Origin: Ixodes scapularis
Taxonomy: Eukaryota > Arthropoda > Arachnida > Ixodida > Ixodidae
Reading direction: 5' to 3'
Assembly (NCBI RefSeq): GCF_016920785.2
Contig: NW_024609880.1
Coordinates: 55,990,121 to 56,054,120, forward strand
Length of the DNA stretch: 64,000 nt
Positions 43,040-55,365 of the stretch are shown here, piece after piece. The translations under genes were made by a program, and so were the position numbers. The notes under the pieces were generated by a model. It was not told the origin of the DNA. It was given only the letters and a program-made list of their open reading frames with translations, and ran no database searches. How positions within the stretch are numbered: the stretch's first letter is position 1; each line of letters starts with the position of its first letter.

Positions 43040-43780
43040 CCGTGTCACTGAACAGAAGCGAGATCGAACAACAATTTCGGTCCGAACGTCGTCTGCTGCA
43101 TCGATTCAGGTTGTTCGTATTTTATGCTCCCTTCATTCCTAAGCTGACAGTGCAGTGGGACCTACGCACTCGCCAGAGCAATCAACCGCCTCCCTTTCAT
43201 CATCTGACCCAGCTCTTTTCGCGTGGGTATGTACGGGAGCACGATCACGTGGCGAAAGATGGAAGAATGACTGGTCAAAAGGGCTCGTACCTTCCACTGC
43301 ACCGTCAGCTTAGCAGTGAATGGAGCATGGAAGCTCCCAAAGTACCGCGAGCTGTAAGTTTTATTTGTGTATATATATTGTTTATTACGAGAAAACAGAC
43401 GTTAATACCGCGGCTTACAAAGATGCTTTATCGAATATACAGTGAGCGGCCAGGAGTTTTAGGTCACCTATTGTAAACTGAATGATCATCTACAAAAGAT
43501 GATCCAACGTAGCAAACGCTTGAAGTACAAATCCTGCGATCACGGCAAGAATTTATGCCGTGTGTGTGTTTTTCATGCTCACAAGTGGATGGCGCGTCTC
43601 GCAATCGTGGTAGGTTACGCTTTGTATTCGGGGAACATGTTTTCTGACATTTCGGAAGTGAACCGGTGATGAAGGTACTTGGGTACGTAAGGGCTTATAA
43701 ATGTACGTCCATTGCCACAACTGGGTAGTTCCGCTCATACAGAGCTGATTTTAGTATGGAGTTGGAGTGCGTCTCAAATA
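43040..43780. other. No assignable gene
   Basis: A 144-residue + frame (43042-43476) has no recognised domain. GAGCACGATCACGTGGCGAA recurs in diverged form near 52327, so this is probably repeat-derived. Confidence 0.35.
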
Positions 43781-43799
43781 AACGTGCTTAAAAAATTGG

Positions 43800-44080
43800 G
43801 TTGTGTGTATGTTTATACAGCCTAGAACTTGGTCCGCCTCAACGGGTGACGAGTCTCCCAGCTGTTGAGCAATTTAGCCAATGCAGTACAACCGCTAGGC
43901 TGGGGCCTTTATAGTATAGGATACACGACCGCACGCCGGTACGATGCTCATCCAGATCAAAACGGGCCGGGGTGGGGATTGAACCCAAGATCCTGGGTTC
44001 TGCAGCCCGAGCTTTCGCTCCACGTGCTCCGAGCTGGTGTGCGCTAGACCAGCTAGACCACTCGGCCATCGATCCCCCAT
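43800..44080 (-). mobile_element. Full-length tRNA-derived SINE
   Basis: Read on the minus strand: a tRNA-like head with box A (TGGCCGAGTGGTCTAGC) and box B (GGGTTCAATCCCC), then a body shared with 34.6 and 21.1 kb (GATCTGGATGAGCATCGTAC; TCGTCACCCGTTGAGGCGGA), ending in CATACACACAACCC. About 280 bp. The head is Ser/Leu-like. It may belong to the tick SINE group (such as Ruka), but that needs a comparison. Confidence 0.85.
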
Positions 44081-44199
44081 AAAAGTGCTTACTGCTTGGA
44101 AGAAAAGCGCCGAATAAACAAAGACAAAGAAGGAGACAGAGACGAACCGTACTCATAGCTAAAGGTTTACTGAAGATAACATATTATACTTTGTTTTAG

Positions 44200-45800
44200 T
44201 TTACGTCCAGACGCAGCCGACGCAACATTCTTAGAAAAAAGGGTATCGATAGTCCTCCGTAAGGGGAGGAACGCTCTTGTAACCTATGTTCCTTTAGAAA
44301 GGGACAAACTTCCGTCCTGAAAGCAGGGGAACAAAGTTCCTCCGTCACTTGCATCTCATTATGGCGGCCCCGAATCGAGCTCAATAAGGCTTAACGAGGA
44401 CGCTACGTCTATTGTACGAGGCGAGAGGACCAGCAAATGAAAGCATAACACGAGCTATCGGCGAACTGTATTTATTTCCGAAGCCAGCTTCCCCCGGCAG
44501 GTAAAGAAACTTGCGTTTCAAAAGCAGTCACTCAGACTTCTCGTCGTCAGCACTGCGATGTTAAACGAAGACAACCGATACCCAGTTACTTCGCGCACTT
44601 CACGTCTTACCTTTGCTGTTCCTCGAGTCACAATTCCTTCGTCAACCGCACATCACGAAGGACTGGTAAACCATTCGCGAAATCAAAAGTCGCTCTCCAA
44701 AGAGCAAATTCGAAGCAGCTGTACTTGGCTCACTGATGCACGATAACCAGGTGGCGCTAACCTAGCTACTTTCAATTAATGTAATTCATGTGCTGGAAAA
44801 GCGTGTTTATTTGCTCCTGCTATACCATTGCAGTTCGGTCACCTTTATTATACGCACATGAAGATACATTGCGCATACTACAAGCATCAGCTGAACATAT
44901 ACATTGAGCGAATACACATATACGGCACATACAAACATCAGTACAACAGTACACTAACCCGATTACTAATTCCGAGCTCTGCGTTTCCCCCTGTTATACT
45001 CGTTGTTTTGAAGGTATGGATTTTCTTGGTCACCACCCCAGCAATAAATAATATTTTCAGCATATTGATTTCTTTTCAGTAATGGCATACATTTGAGAGC
45101 ATTTTGAACGGCTCAGAAGATGAACCTCTTAGTAAAAAGTAAACGCTTCTGCATTCATGATCTGAAAGCCAATAGAACAAGCCGCTCCACTGGGGTTCCA
45201 AGCCATGTGTTTGCTTCCCCGCACGGCACGTCGTAGCAAGTTTCTCTATTGTAGTATTTCTTTTTCTATTTGTGCTGTTCGCGTGCGGCTGCAATTGTCG
45301 TATTGAATTAATCTCTGTACAGGGCCCGTTTTCTCGAACGCGAACCGTGGTTTAAAGTTAACTATTGTCCCTAGAGGGGGGAATTCCAGGTCACGTGACT
45401 GGAAGAGCAGGGGCGCCGAGGGAGGAGCAGTACCTAGAAGCAAAATGGCCGCGGCGTCGCTTAATGAGGGCTAATAGTTCTGCTTGGTTCTGCTGAACAT
45501 TCATTTCGATCTGGCTGTTATATTAATGACTCACCATCAACCTATTAGCACGTCAAGCAAAGCGATAGTTCAGAGGGACTGCTAAACTAACCGACGGCAG
45601 CATTCTGCGAACGCATCACTCTTCACTTCAGCAGTCGGGGTTCAAGACATATGACGGTACATAAGCCTTGCAAGTGTTTTTATGGTGAGTAAAAAAAATG
45701 TTTTGCGAACGAGTGTTGGTACATATTTATACTAAGACGTTTAATTTGTTACACTATGCACGCCAACTCGTGAGCAGCAATTACTTTGCGGAGAAAGGGG
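44200..45800. other. Stretch without a recognised gene
   Basis: Short frames only. 44245-44340 holds two ~38-bp units around GGAAC...GTTCC, similar in style to the minisatellite at 58.3 kb. Confidence 0.4.
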
Positions 45801-45874
45801 GTTATTTTCAATAAAGTCTTTCTTTCCGGGTGCTGAGACATGGTACTGTTTTTTATTGTTTTTTTTTCGTTCAC

Positions 45875-46122
45875 AGTGCGCCGACAGTATGCCGACAGCA
45901 TTGTGATGCCACCCTTTGTAGTACCCGATGCCGACAGCACGCGCTCACGGCAAAAATGCAAAGAAATCGACGAAAACAAAATGCCGCCATAGCACAGTCA
46001 GCGCCACAGACGCGTGCAGGGACACGCTCTTTCACGCGCTTCTGAACAAATAATAAATGTAAAAGTGGGAACAAAATGGCCAGATGTCTCCACCCTAAGC
46101 AAAGCGCACATGAAGGCACCCT
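45875..46122. mobile_element. MITE (~250 bp), inverse copy of 56307-56556
   Basis: Ends CATGAAGGCACCCT at the right. The body ATGCCACCCTTTGTAGTAC and CGCTCTTTCACGCGCTTCTG is the reverse complement of the 56.3-kb copy. The left end is rearranged, with a doubled ATGCCGACAGC. Confidence 0.7.
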
Positions 46123-46162
46123 ACATTAAGGTTTCTACGTATCCCCGGTGGCCAGCAATTCA

Positions 46163-46193
46163 ACGGTGACGAGAAGCTTAGCTTCTCGTCACC
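46163..46193. repeat. Perfect hairpin, 15-bp arms
   Basis: CGGTGACGAGAAGCT followed by its complement AGCTTCTCGTCACCG with a one-base centre. Confidence 0.85.
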
Positions 46194-47028
46194 GGTGAAT
46201 CGGTTGGGCAAACGGAAGAGGGCAAACAGTTGAGATCAGCAGGAATCGCAGAAACGTGCGTCGCAAGGAACGAAAACGAGACTACAGCACCGGCGTTGCC
46301 AGACTGGAAGAAACACGGGAAAGTTTTGCGTTGTTTATGGCGAAACATATCGAAGGAAATGTTTCTTACATGTTCGAATATTCGTCGACAAACTCTAGCA
46401 TAGTAGCTAAAATTTCTTCGTACCATCGGAAGCAAATAAATTGGTCTTCAAGTACAACATTACTATATTTTGACTTAAAATACCATACTAGATCGATTGC
46501 AACCAGCGGAAAAAGAGGATAAACAAAATGACTGGATTGTTTCACTGATAGATGGCGCATCTTATTGCCCAAAAAAAAATAATTATTGTTGTTCTATATC
46601 CAGCCGTTTATTACAGTACCTAGGCACTTTTCCTTTCCTAGGCACCGTGGTTTACCAAAATGGGTTTACCATCGCTTCGAGAAAACCGGCCCAGGGGGTG
46701 TTCATTCAAATGGAAGCGCAGCTTCACGGGCACAGAAATTGCTTTTCGATCAACTTGAATGCAGTCAAAGCCGCGACGTGCGACAGGAGTTAAACGGGTA
46801 CGGAAACAAAATGTGTGCAATTATTTCTTTGTTTCGATGTGGTCAATGTTGTGCCGGCAGCACAGAGACACTAGCCTAGACTACTGCATTTGAGCTTTAG
46901 CTAGAAAAGTCAAGAAAACTAAATTTAAAACGTATCAACATATTTCGAAATTGCGTCTGGTGGCTGTGTGTCTGTGAAGCTCCGTTGGAATGCCGTCACG
47001 CCATGAGTTGTTATAGATGCAGCGCCAG

Positions 47029-47091
47029 TTCGCGGCAGTACGGCTCCTCTTCGCGGCAGTACGGCTCCTGTTCGCGGCAGTACGGCTCCTG
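47029..47091 (+). repeat. 21-bp tandem repeat, three copies
   Basis: Three near-identical units of TTCGCGGCAGTACGGCTCCT plus one base. In one frame it encodes repeated FAAVRLL, but no gene context supports translation. Confidence 0.85.
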
Positions 47092-47999
47092 ACCGTCCTG
47101 AGTGAATGCGGCTATACCCGCATTCACCTCAATAAACAAAGTAGGTTTGGGGCATTGTCATACGCGGCACGAAGTAGTTCTCACAAAATTTGCTTGTCAA
47201 AGGAAGAAGCGGTGCTTTTGGCCTTCAGAATGTGCACGTATTGATAAGATAACATATATCTACTCTAAAATGCACCTGCATATATCTTATTTCTAGGCAT
47301 AACGGGGAAAGTAGGAATGCTCCGCGAGGAGCGAACTTTTTTTACTTCGGTTCTTGAGGTGAAAACGAGTGTAAACGGAGAACGCCTAACGCGTTTACTA
47401 CACTCCGTTAATTCATTAGCTGAGACGGCAGCCAAAGCTACAAGCGCGAGCTAGCCCGTGCTCCTGGCTTTGAGACATGCATTTCCAGCGCGAGCGCTCG
47501 TTCTGCGGGATAACGCTTCAAAGCAGCGACCTCGAGCTCTCGTGGTTGTGGCATTGGCTGCAGTCTCAACGTCATGACCCTATTGACCAATCAGGGTTTT
47601 CCCGTCACAATGCCACCGACCCCAGCTTTTCTGGGACACAGGCCCCTTCGAGCTATCGCCTAAAAAAATAGTCACTTGCATTGTGAGATTGTGAAATATA
47701 GTGGAAGATATAATATGTACAGTAATGTCTAGCTAATATTGACACCTCCGATGCACACAGAAAGCGTCCATAATGCGTGTTATCTATAAGATACGAGGGA
47801 AAAATGCCCGTATTTACCCAGTTTATTCTCGAAAATGTTGTCTATATACGATGGCAAGCAGGATGACTGGCCGCCGCCATGTTTCTTCTCGTGAGGACAA
47901 GCCCGGGCAAGCGCAAGCTTGCCAAAGCTATGTCCACGCGTAAGCTGCACGTGCTTGCACGCATGGGGCACCAGCCGGGTGCCACGCTTGTTATTGTTT

Positions 48000-48120
48000 A
48001 TATTAAGCGCAAGGTGTCGAACCGAGATGTTTTTCGTTCCGGTTCAGGGAAAACGGTTCAGCTCCGGTTCAACTCCGAAGTAAAAAATTAAAGGTTCAAA
48101 CCGGTTCGTACTCATACGCC
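48000..48120. repeat. GGTTCCGGTTC-type repeat fragment
   Basis: CGTTCCGGTTC, GGTTCAGCTCCGGTTCAACTC. The theme recurs at 49390-49640 and looks like hAT-type sub-terminal repeats. Boundaries are not defined. Confidence 0.4.
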
Positions 48121-48865
48121 ACAAAAACAAATGACGACAGCAAAAGCTAAACTATGCATATTTTACAAAAGTGTTACGTATCCCAAAGGCTCACATTACT
48201 GTGCGGAACGAACGAACGTGCTAGGGCACCTCGGGACGTGGGTGAAAACGCAGTTCAATGTCAGGCAGCTGACCGAAGAAGCAGGACGTCGTCATGCATA
48301 TCCAGGAAAAGACGGCACCTCTGAGACGATAGAATGAACTTCAGTGCAAAAAAGGCTCCCTGCACGCTGACCTTGGTCGCATGGCACTCCCAGGGCTACT
48401 TGCGCCAATGAGTAGAATTCTGGATTGTGTTCGCTTCTCTCCTACCAAAACTGTAACACGTTAGCGTCCCTTGAAAGTCGCGGCTCCTTGTCTATCAATG
48501 CTCAGAAGAGCTGTGTGCCTTGATGGTTATGTTTCTGAAGAGAAAACGTTTTGGTCCTAGCAGTCTCTGCTAGCAGAGATCGAAGCTGTTTTGCTTTTTT
48601 CTGTAGTTGTAACTGTTGATTGAATCCCCCGTCCCCTTCCCGGTGCTAGACTTTAATTTCGGACGGATTATTAAATCCGCTAAGTTATTTTGAAAGCAGA
48701 TTAGATGCGCCACAGTATGGCAACTAGTGCAGGTTCTAAAATATCCATCGGCCTTTGTATCGCTTTCTTATCAGATCACTTGTGCAATTATGGCTTTTAA
48801 AGTAAATTGCACACAGCTCTACAAAATTCAAGACGAGAAACACCAAACAGAGCTTAAACTGAATG

Positions 48866-48886
48866 CCCCCCCCCCCCCCCCCCCCC
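48866..48886. repeat. Poly-C homopolymer (~21 bp)
   Basis: Uninterrupted C run. Confidence 0.9.
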
Positions 48887-48910
48887 GAAAAAATAAAGAA
48901 AGCAATGACA

Positions 48911-48955
48911 AAGAGAGGTATAGACAACACTAGGCGTGTTGTCTATACCACTCTT
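48911..48955. repeat. Hairpin with ~20-bp arms
   Basis: AAGAGAGGTATAGACAACAC and GTGTTGTCTATACCACTCTT with a 5-base loop; one mismatch. Confidence 0.85.
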
Positions 48956-49379
48956 TTTCCTTTTTTTTTTTTTTTCGCGTGTAGTCCGAGATGGAAAACC
49001 AACTAGACAACTCACCGTTTTGCCACCAAACAGGCTCATCAATTGGTCATTTATGCTGGCTTACGAATTGGGTATGTCCTAGTGTTACGTTTTCATTGAT
49101 AAGCCATTTCCGGTCCCCTAGAAAAGGTTGGGACGAATGTGGGCATTTCTTAAAGAAATATATAAGACCAGGAATCCCGGAGAATTTATAGTTACTGTCC
49201 TCATTTCGTTTGAGTTCTCGAGACGAACTTCACGAATTATGAAGACGACCGACATGTGAAAACCTGATAATGGAACGTTACAGAGCTTTCTGCTATCAAT
49301 AGTTTGTGCTTTTTGACTGCCCACATGAACGAAACACAGTAAAAAGAATTGATCAGTTTTATCCAAGAACGAAAATATA

Positions 49380-49645
49380 ACTATTTCGTTCCGATTCAAC
49401 TCCGGTTTGCGCGAAAATAACTTTTTCTTTCATATTTTGGTTTACTGTTTTAAGTTACTGTGTTTTTCGCCACGCACTTTTCAAGCAACCTGATTTCGCG
49501 TATGAACCGAAAACCGCATGGAAAACATATCGGTTCCGCTCCGGAGCGAAAAAAATTATTTCGTTCCGGGTAGACTCCGGTTCGCGCAAAAATAGCGTTT
49601 TTTTTTTTTCTGGTTTTCGGTTTACGGTTCGGGTTCTGTTCAATA
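49380..49645. repeat. Degenerate repeat with GTTCCG/CTCCGGTT motifs
   Basis: Several ATTTCGTTCCG(A/G)...ACTCCGGTT(T/C)GCGC units about 190 bp apart (49383 and 49558), with a T12 run. Same theme as 48000-48120. Probably a decayed hAT-type element. Confidence 0.4.
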
Positions 49646-50051
49646 CCTTGATTAAGCGGGGTACCCATATTGAACGGGGCCGTATGAACGACTGTATCTT
49701 CCTGCGTGCATACAAATTGTGCACACCCCCATTTCCCGAAACATATTCCTGGCGACACCACGGACTGAGAAGCGACCTTGCTATCAACAGATTACAAAGC
49801 GCGACAAAGATAGAGTAATAGCCAGTAATCTTAGATCATATACTTCGTGGTAAATGCACACCTGTCATTGTTTGCAGTCGGCGCAGTTTCGTTGTGGTAC
49901 TCGCAAAATCTCTGAGACTCCAGCATTTTGGCGCAAAACCCGAACACCGGAATTCCGAATATCAAATCGTTTCTGGCCTGAAACGGTATACGCGTTTAGA
50001 ATTTGTGTTGACGAACCGCGTGAACGAAACGCGAAACAGACTTCATATCAA

Positions 50052-50110
50052 CCCCCCCCCCCCCCCCCCCCCCCGCCAAAAGAACAGAAATAAATAAAAA
50101 AAAAAAAAAA
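50052..50110. repeat. Poly-C and A-rich tract
   Basis: 23 C at 50052-50074 followed by A-rich sequence. Confidence 0.85.
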
Positions 50111-50788
50111 CAGACCACGAAACGCTTTAAGTATTACTATATACTCTCCATTACGAGATCCTATTTCACTCAATCCCTAAACACAGCAAACTTGAAAACA
50201 TAACGACAAAAAAAAAAAAAAAGACGCAGCAAGAGCGGTCAAGTTTAAAAACGATTTGAGCTGGCTTAAAGCTCAAAGCGAGAATAAAAAAATAAAAAAG
50301 CGGAGAAAAAACACCAACAATTTAAACGAGTGATGCACTGGTTTTAGAATCTCATTGCGTACATATCTCTTTGTCTTTTCTGAAACAAGATCCCAGACGG
50401 GTCTTCTATTTAGCATAAATCGGAGACATAATGCCGGCTACTTGAGGACGCCCTTGTGCGCGCAAAAAGAGCACATTCTTTGTTTGAGACAAAAGGGAAA
50501 AAAATATAAACTTCCGAATAAGATTTGAAGGGGGATCAAGACGCTCACGGGCGAGCCATGATGGTATACGGATCTGGGATCTGGTGACGAGAGTACAGAC
50601 GTCTCGAGAGGCACTCTGTCTCTTAAGCGCGGGATAAAATGCCCCCAGAACTTTGATGAGATTAGGAGCGCTCCGAAAGCACTCGGTACGGGTGTTAAGG
50701 CAGAAGTGCAAGGCAGGAAAACCAGCTTACGAGGAGGGTTTGAGTAAGAAGTAGAATAAGAAAGGAGCAGAACAATGACAGGAAGGAA

Positions 50789-50825
<37 letters not shown>

Positions 50826-50845
50826 CGTGTGTGTGTGTGTGTGTG
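50789..50845. repeat. (AT)n(GT)n microsatellite
   Basis: About 14 AT units followed by about 14 GT units with one interruption. It borders the foldback on its left. Confidence 0.9.
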
Positions 50846-51124
50846 TACGAAAAAAACGCACTTGAGACGGTTGTTGGACTTTTTAAAACATAATATTCGG
50901 AAAGTACCTTCGTCGACGTTTCGGCCTGAGACAGACCTTTTTTGAGACAGGTTACATTTGACGAAATATTGACACACCTTGGCTACATCACGTGGCCCAT
51001 GAGGTGTGTCAATATTTCGTCAAATGTAACCAGTCTTAAAAGAGGTTTGTCTCAGGCCGAAACGTCGACGAACTTTACAAATAATATGTGTAAAAAACTT
51101 CAACAACCATCTCAAGTGCGTTTC
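50846..51124. mobile_element. Foldback with GGCCGAAACGTCGACGAA in both arms
   Basis: The arms (about 50846-50983 and 51002-51124) are inverted over about 130 bp. They share GTTACATTTGACGAAATATT and the 18-mer GGCCGAAACGTCGACGAA (the left arm holds its complement). The inner ends are GACACACCT / AGGTGTGTC with an 18-base centre. No coding region. Confidence 0.8.
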
Positions 51125-51399
51125 TCTGGCGTATATACTTTTCGTCATCCTGCGCTACGTTTCTCCCCCCCCCCCCCCTCTCTCTCTCTCTCTTACTCTC
51201 TATATATTTATTTTTTGAAGGAGAACGGCTACTGTTGCTATTTTAGAAACAAAAATAACGGCTATAGCTGCTGTCTTTGTTTCAACTGTCAAGGTATGTT
51301 TCATGCATTAAAAAAAAGAGGAATTTCTTTTTTGGAATTGCTTTATTTAAAAGTTTCAAGATGAGGACATGTGGAACGTATACTATTGTTGCTATGCTT

Positions 51400-52900
51400 G
51401 AATGCGTCATCGTCAAAGTAGTTCGCAACATAACGTAAACCGAATATCACATTTAACGACATTATCAACACGAAGACACAGGCACAGATCTCGAACGCGG
51501 CTAGCGCAGTTTATTACGCACGAAATGTCACCTGCGTTTTATATGATATTTATATATAAAAGAAACGCACGTGGTGCTAGAGCCTTGCCGTGTGCAATGT
51601 ATAGAACAAGCGGGAAGACAAGCAACCTAAGGATCCATCACTCCGAGGTGATTCAGAGATATGCTATTTTATCGTTCTCAGAAAAAAAGGGTGTCGTTGG
51701 GTGCATCAGGCGCTTATGCACCCTTTTTCTGAAAGACGCACCCTCCGTTGCCCAGCCAGTGTGCTTGTACACCGACAATGAGCATCCTCCTCTCCCTTAA
51801 AAACATCTAGGTGTACCAATGCACCGCCACGCTAGCCACGCGCCCCGATCAGCTTGTGCTTGGATTCCCCCATGGGGGTCACTCTTTGGGATGGGCAGTT
51901 TCTTAGGAAGTATGAAGCTATCGTGTTCCCTCGGTATTGACAGTAGAGTGGACGCTATGCTTGTTTTAGGCGAATCGGGTCTCCGGGTAGGATCACGTGA
52001 CTACAGTCTCTAAGCTAGAGATAAGGCAGAGCACGGCACCAGCCTGAAGGCCAAGGACACGGATAGCATCCACTGCACTATTAACTTTGTGTCGAACTTT
52101 TAAGAGGATATAAGCGACAAATCCTTTCATTGTTGGGCTGCCCCTGAAGATAAGCCTTTGCGAAGGTGGCCCCTTTTGGCCTTGAATTAGCTGCAATTTT
52201 CGTACTCATTTCTTTTTCTTTCTCTCCCTAAGCTGAAAGCATGGAAGAAGGCGCGCAGTTGCCGGACCAATGAACCGAAGGCTTTTTTTGTCCCTCGACT
52301 CCTCTGTCTGAGCGCGGATACGGCAGGAGCGTGATCATGTGGTAAAGGTTTCACGGATGACGTAGTAGCTCTATTCGACCTCGGAATGGCTGCTTCCTGG
52401 CCTAGTTGCTTGTGTGCTGTGCTGCGACCAGCGGGGCTGCCGTAGATTTCGCCCGCGACAACGTATTCAAGTGTACCAAGATTTCGAGTGTTTGAAAAGT
52501 CCTACGCGTGTATCGGCAACTAAGAATTTCTTCAAAAAAGCCCGAGGAAGTTATGTGATGTGTTTAGTGTTCGGTTCGGCAAATTACTGCTTCGGCCACA
52601 TCGTGTTGAATCTTCACGGACCCCTTTCTTTTCGTTTTTGTGTTTGTGTGGTTCTGCAGTGCCCGTGTCGACATATATATCGGATTACATATTTCAAGTC
52701 CGGTATTTTCATCGTAAGTGCACTGCAACCTACTCCTTTGCAACAACTGACCGTTCCGTTCCGGATTACCCCTAGAATTAGGCAGTGTCTATTTTCTATC
52801 AGCCGGGAGAATAATTTCCCCGAAATTTTATCGGCAGTCGCCTGCCATTAGCTGTATACAATCATGTGACAAGTGCAGGTGGACTACTGACTTTCTTATT
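51400..52900. other. Stretch without a recognised gene
   Basis: Frames of 130-145 residues on + (51402-51800 and 52414-52851) show no domain or exon borders. 51677-51735 is a short inverted repeat (CAGAAAAAAAGGGTG / CACCCTTTTTCTG). Confidence 0.35.
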
Positions 52901-53552
52901 CTCCTGGCGTTTTGTAGAAACACGTTTTTTGTCGATACACGTTTTGTAGACACGTTTCATCGACACTAACGTTTCATCGTCACTCGTTACGCAAAATGCA
53001 CGCTGTAGGGACATTTTGTCGCGCGTGTGTCTCTGAGGCGTGTGCTCACCGACCCAGCCGACCCGTTCGCGCCGCTTCGTGGCGACAGTCTGCGGCGGCT
53101 CATTACAAAAATGTTAGCCCACCTGTCCCACCCATACACGTCACTTCGCGGATACATTCTGGGGCGGCTCATTACAAGAAAAGAAAGGAGAGAAGCTAAA
53201 ATAGAAAAGCTAATCTGAGCTGTCGATGAAACGACGTTCGATGAATTAACGGTGACTGCCGGTGGATATTTGTGGAAAGAAATCTACGGGCTGCTGGCAG
53301 AATGGACACTACCTAAGACTCACCCCCGGTTCTTGTTTGCTTAGTAATCTTTTCAGTTGTGTAAAAGCTTCTTTGTACGTCTTCAGATATCACGGATTGC
53401 TTGCAAGTTTGCACTTGTTTACGGAATAGACTGTCTAATAAACTTCTATGAGATTTGAAAACAATACCGTGTGTCCGTTTACCTGCCTTTTTGCAATCAC
53501 CGGGGAGCATACATTTTTTTACTGTTTTCCTTGATGTCTTAAATAGGTTTAT

Positions 53553-54058
53553 GAAGTTATGAAACGGGTGCATAAAGTGGTGTAACCATGCATCTTTGAA
53601 TCGGGTGCATCTGTGTTCTCTTCGAATTCAGCGAGTGTAGAAAGAGGTGTAACAGTACACTGTTAAACGGGGTGCTCCTGTGTTCCCTTTGAGAGCAGTA
53701 GGTGTAGAAAGGGGAGTAATGGTACACTATTGAGCGGGGTGCGTCTGTGTTCCCTTTGAGTGAAGCGGGTGTATGAAGAGGTGCAATGGTACACCATCGA
53801 ATGGGGTGCATCTGTGTTCTTTTCGAGTGAAGCGGGTGTAGAAAGAGGTGTACCCGTACACCATCGAATGGGGTGCACCTGTGTTCCCTTCGAGTGAGAT
53901 TCTGTAGAAAAAGGTGTACATGTGCACCACACCAACGGGTGTACACGTACTCCCATATTTAGGGTGCACTTGTATTCCCCCAAAGGGTGTAGTATATGTG
54001 ACAAGCACTTACACCCCCTATGGGTGTACCCCATGACACCCTTTTTTTTAGAGTGTAC
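53553..54058. repeat. Minisatellite, 67-bp period, with CACTCTAAAAA-type end
   Basis: GGGTGC(A/G)(T/C)CTGTGTTC recurs at 53603, 53670, 53737, 53804 and 53871, that is exactly every 67 bp. Units also contain GTACACCATCGAATGGGG and AGTGAAGCGGGTGTAGAAAG. After about 53930 the repeat decays into GGGTGTAC palindromes and ends with TTTTTTTTAGAGTGTAC. Three minus-strand frames stay open through it because the unit lacks stops; they are not genes. Confidence 0.9.
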
Positions 54059-54271
54059 AAGTGCGGCAGGGCCGCGCATACATGGCTTGAATCGCCGTAA
54101 CACCAGCGATCACTGGAGGAGCGTTGCATATGGGCGCGTTATTTCTGTAGAATACATTTCGCACCATCGAATTTGTTTGTCTCCTCGACAGGAAAAGCTA
54201 CAGATATGGCTACCGGCATGCTGCAATAACGTCACGTGCAAGCCATGTACAGCATATTGCAAAAAAAAAAG

Positions 54272-54275
<4 letters not shown>

Positions 54276-54305
<30 letters not shown>
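54276..54305. repeat. (TA)n microsatellite, hAT target
   Basis: About 15 TA units, interrupted by the hAT element and continuing at 55297-55312. Confidence 0.9.
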
Positions 54306-54308
<3 letters not shown>

Positions 54309-55296
54309 GGATGGGCAAAATACATGCAAATATGTATCGAAATACAAGTACAAAATACTTCGTCAAAAATGTATTTAATTACAAATCTAATTACATTTTC
54401 AAAAAAAAAGCATTTAAGTACAAGATACAAATACAACCAGATGTATTTGGTCTCCTCCAAATACTTTTCCAAATACATTCCTCAAAATTTGCGTCAGCGA
54501 CTTCAGGGCATCTGCAATGGGTTTCTGGGTATCTCATTTTAATTTTGCATCGCACACTCGGGAGTTAGTGTGCCAAGCTCTAGTAACGAAATAGAAATAT
54601 AATCACAAAAAAATGTGATCAGCTTGGACGTAATAGGTGAAAGAAGTACAGAGCTTCAAGCAGCGTTTTTTGCCGATTATACATTTTGGTATAGACCAAC
54701 AAAGAACCGAAACGACCAAGACGCGCTGCACAAGCTAGAGAATTTCTTATTGTTGCAACTCGCACCAGTTACAAAAATCTGGACGAGCCGCGCATTTAGA
54801 ATGTTCCAGGCAGAAATATGGATAGAAATCAGGCTGGAAAGCATCACAAGTTGTCACAGGCACTTATTTAGCCAGTCTGCCTGTGAACGTCGATTCCGTC
54901 CCTATTCTTGCCCTGAACTAGCACCGTAATCACAAAGTCACTAAACGCTTGGGCTTGATTGTGAGACACTGCATTCGGTGCAGAACGTAGTTTTCTTCCT
55001 ACTCTGGACAGTGACAATAAATTTGAGGGATGTATTTTTGCCCACAAAATTGGAGGAGGAGGAATAAACGTCTTTATTTGCCTGCAGAGCTAGGTCAAGC
55101 CTAGCCGGTGCGGCCCACACCATCCGACGCCCCAGCGCAGGGGGCCCGAGGTGTATTTAATTACAATTGTATTTGAAATACCCACGTTTTAGTATTTAAA
55201 TACAGACGTCAAATGCATTACCCAATTTGTAATTAAATACAAATGCAAAATGCACAAAGTATCTGAAATACGTATTTCAAATACTGCCCATCCCTG
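54306..55296. mobile_element. Non-autonomous hAT element, second copy (991 bp)
   Basis: Perfect hAT terminus CAGGGATGGGCAAAATACAT at the left and CTGCCCATCCCTG at the right, flanked by ATATATAT within a TA microsatellite. It is collinear with 6342-7241 and carries an extra ~100 bp at 55051-55152. Its ends are better preserved than in the first copy. Confidence 0.9.
55051..55152 (-). mobile_element. ~100-bp insertion inside the hAT copy, LINE/SINE tail-like
   Basis: Absent from the sister hAT copy, where CACAAAATT joins GTATTTAAT directly. Read on the minus strand it ends AATAAAGACGTTTATTCCTC, which looks like the 3' end of a polyadenylated retroelement. GC-rich upstream. Confidence 0.6.
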
Positions 55297-55365
55297 ATAT
55301 ATATATATATAGTTATTTCTTTCATTTTTTGCGGCAAACATAAATTAGGCATTTCTGAACGCTCA

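Noticed and set aside
42611..43048. 145-residue minus frame
   Set aside because: Half of it is the MITE at 42645-42797; no domain and no splice context.
47029..47091. Three direct repeats as a CRISPR array
   Set aside because: Units are contiguous with no spacers and the DNA is eukaryotic; it is a simple 21-bp tandem repeat.
50438..50977. 179-residue minus frame
   Set aside because: Runs through the (AT)n(GT)n microsatellite and a foldback arm; peptide is repeat-derived (HTHTHTRTHT).
53557..54103. Minus-strand frames of 93-146 residues across the 67-bp repeat
   Set aside because: They follow from a stop-free tandem unit; repeated HPIRWC-type peptides shift frame with each copy and have no domain or start context.
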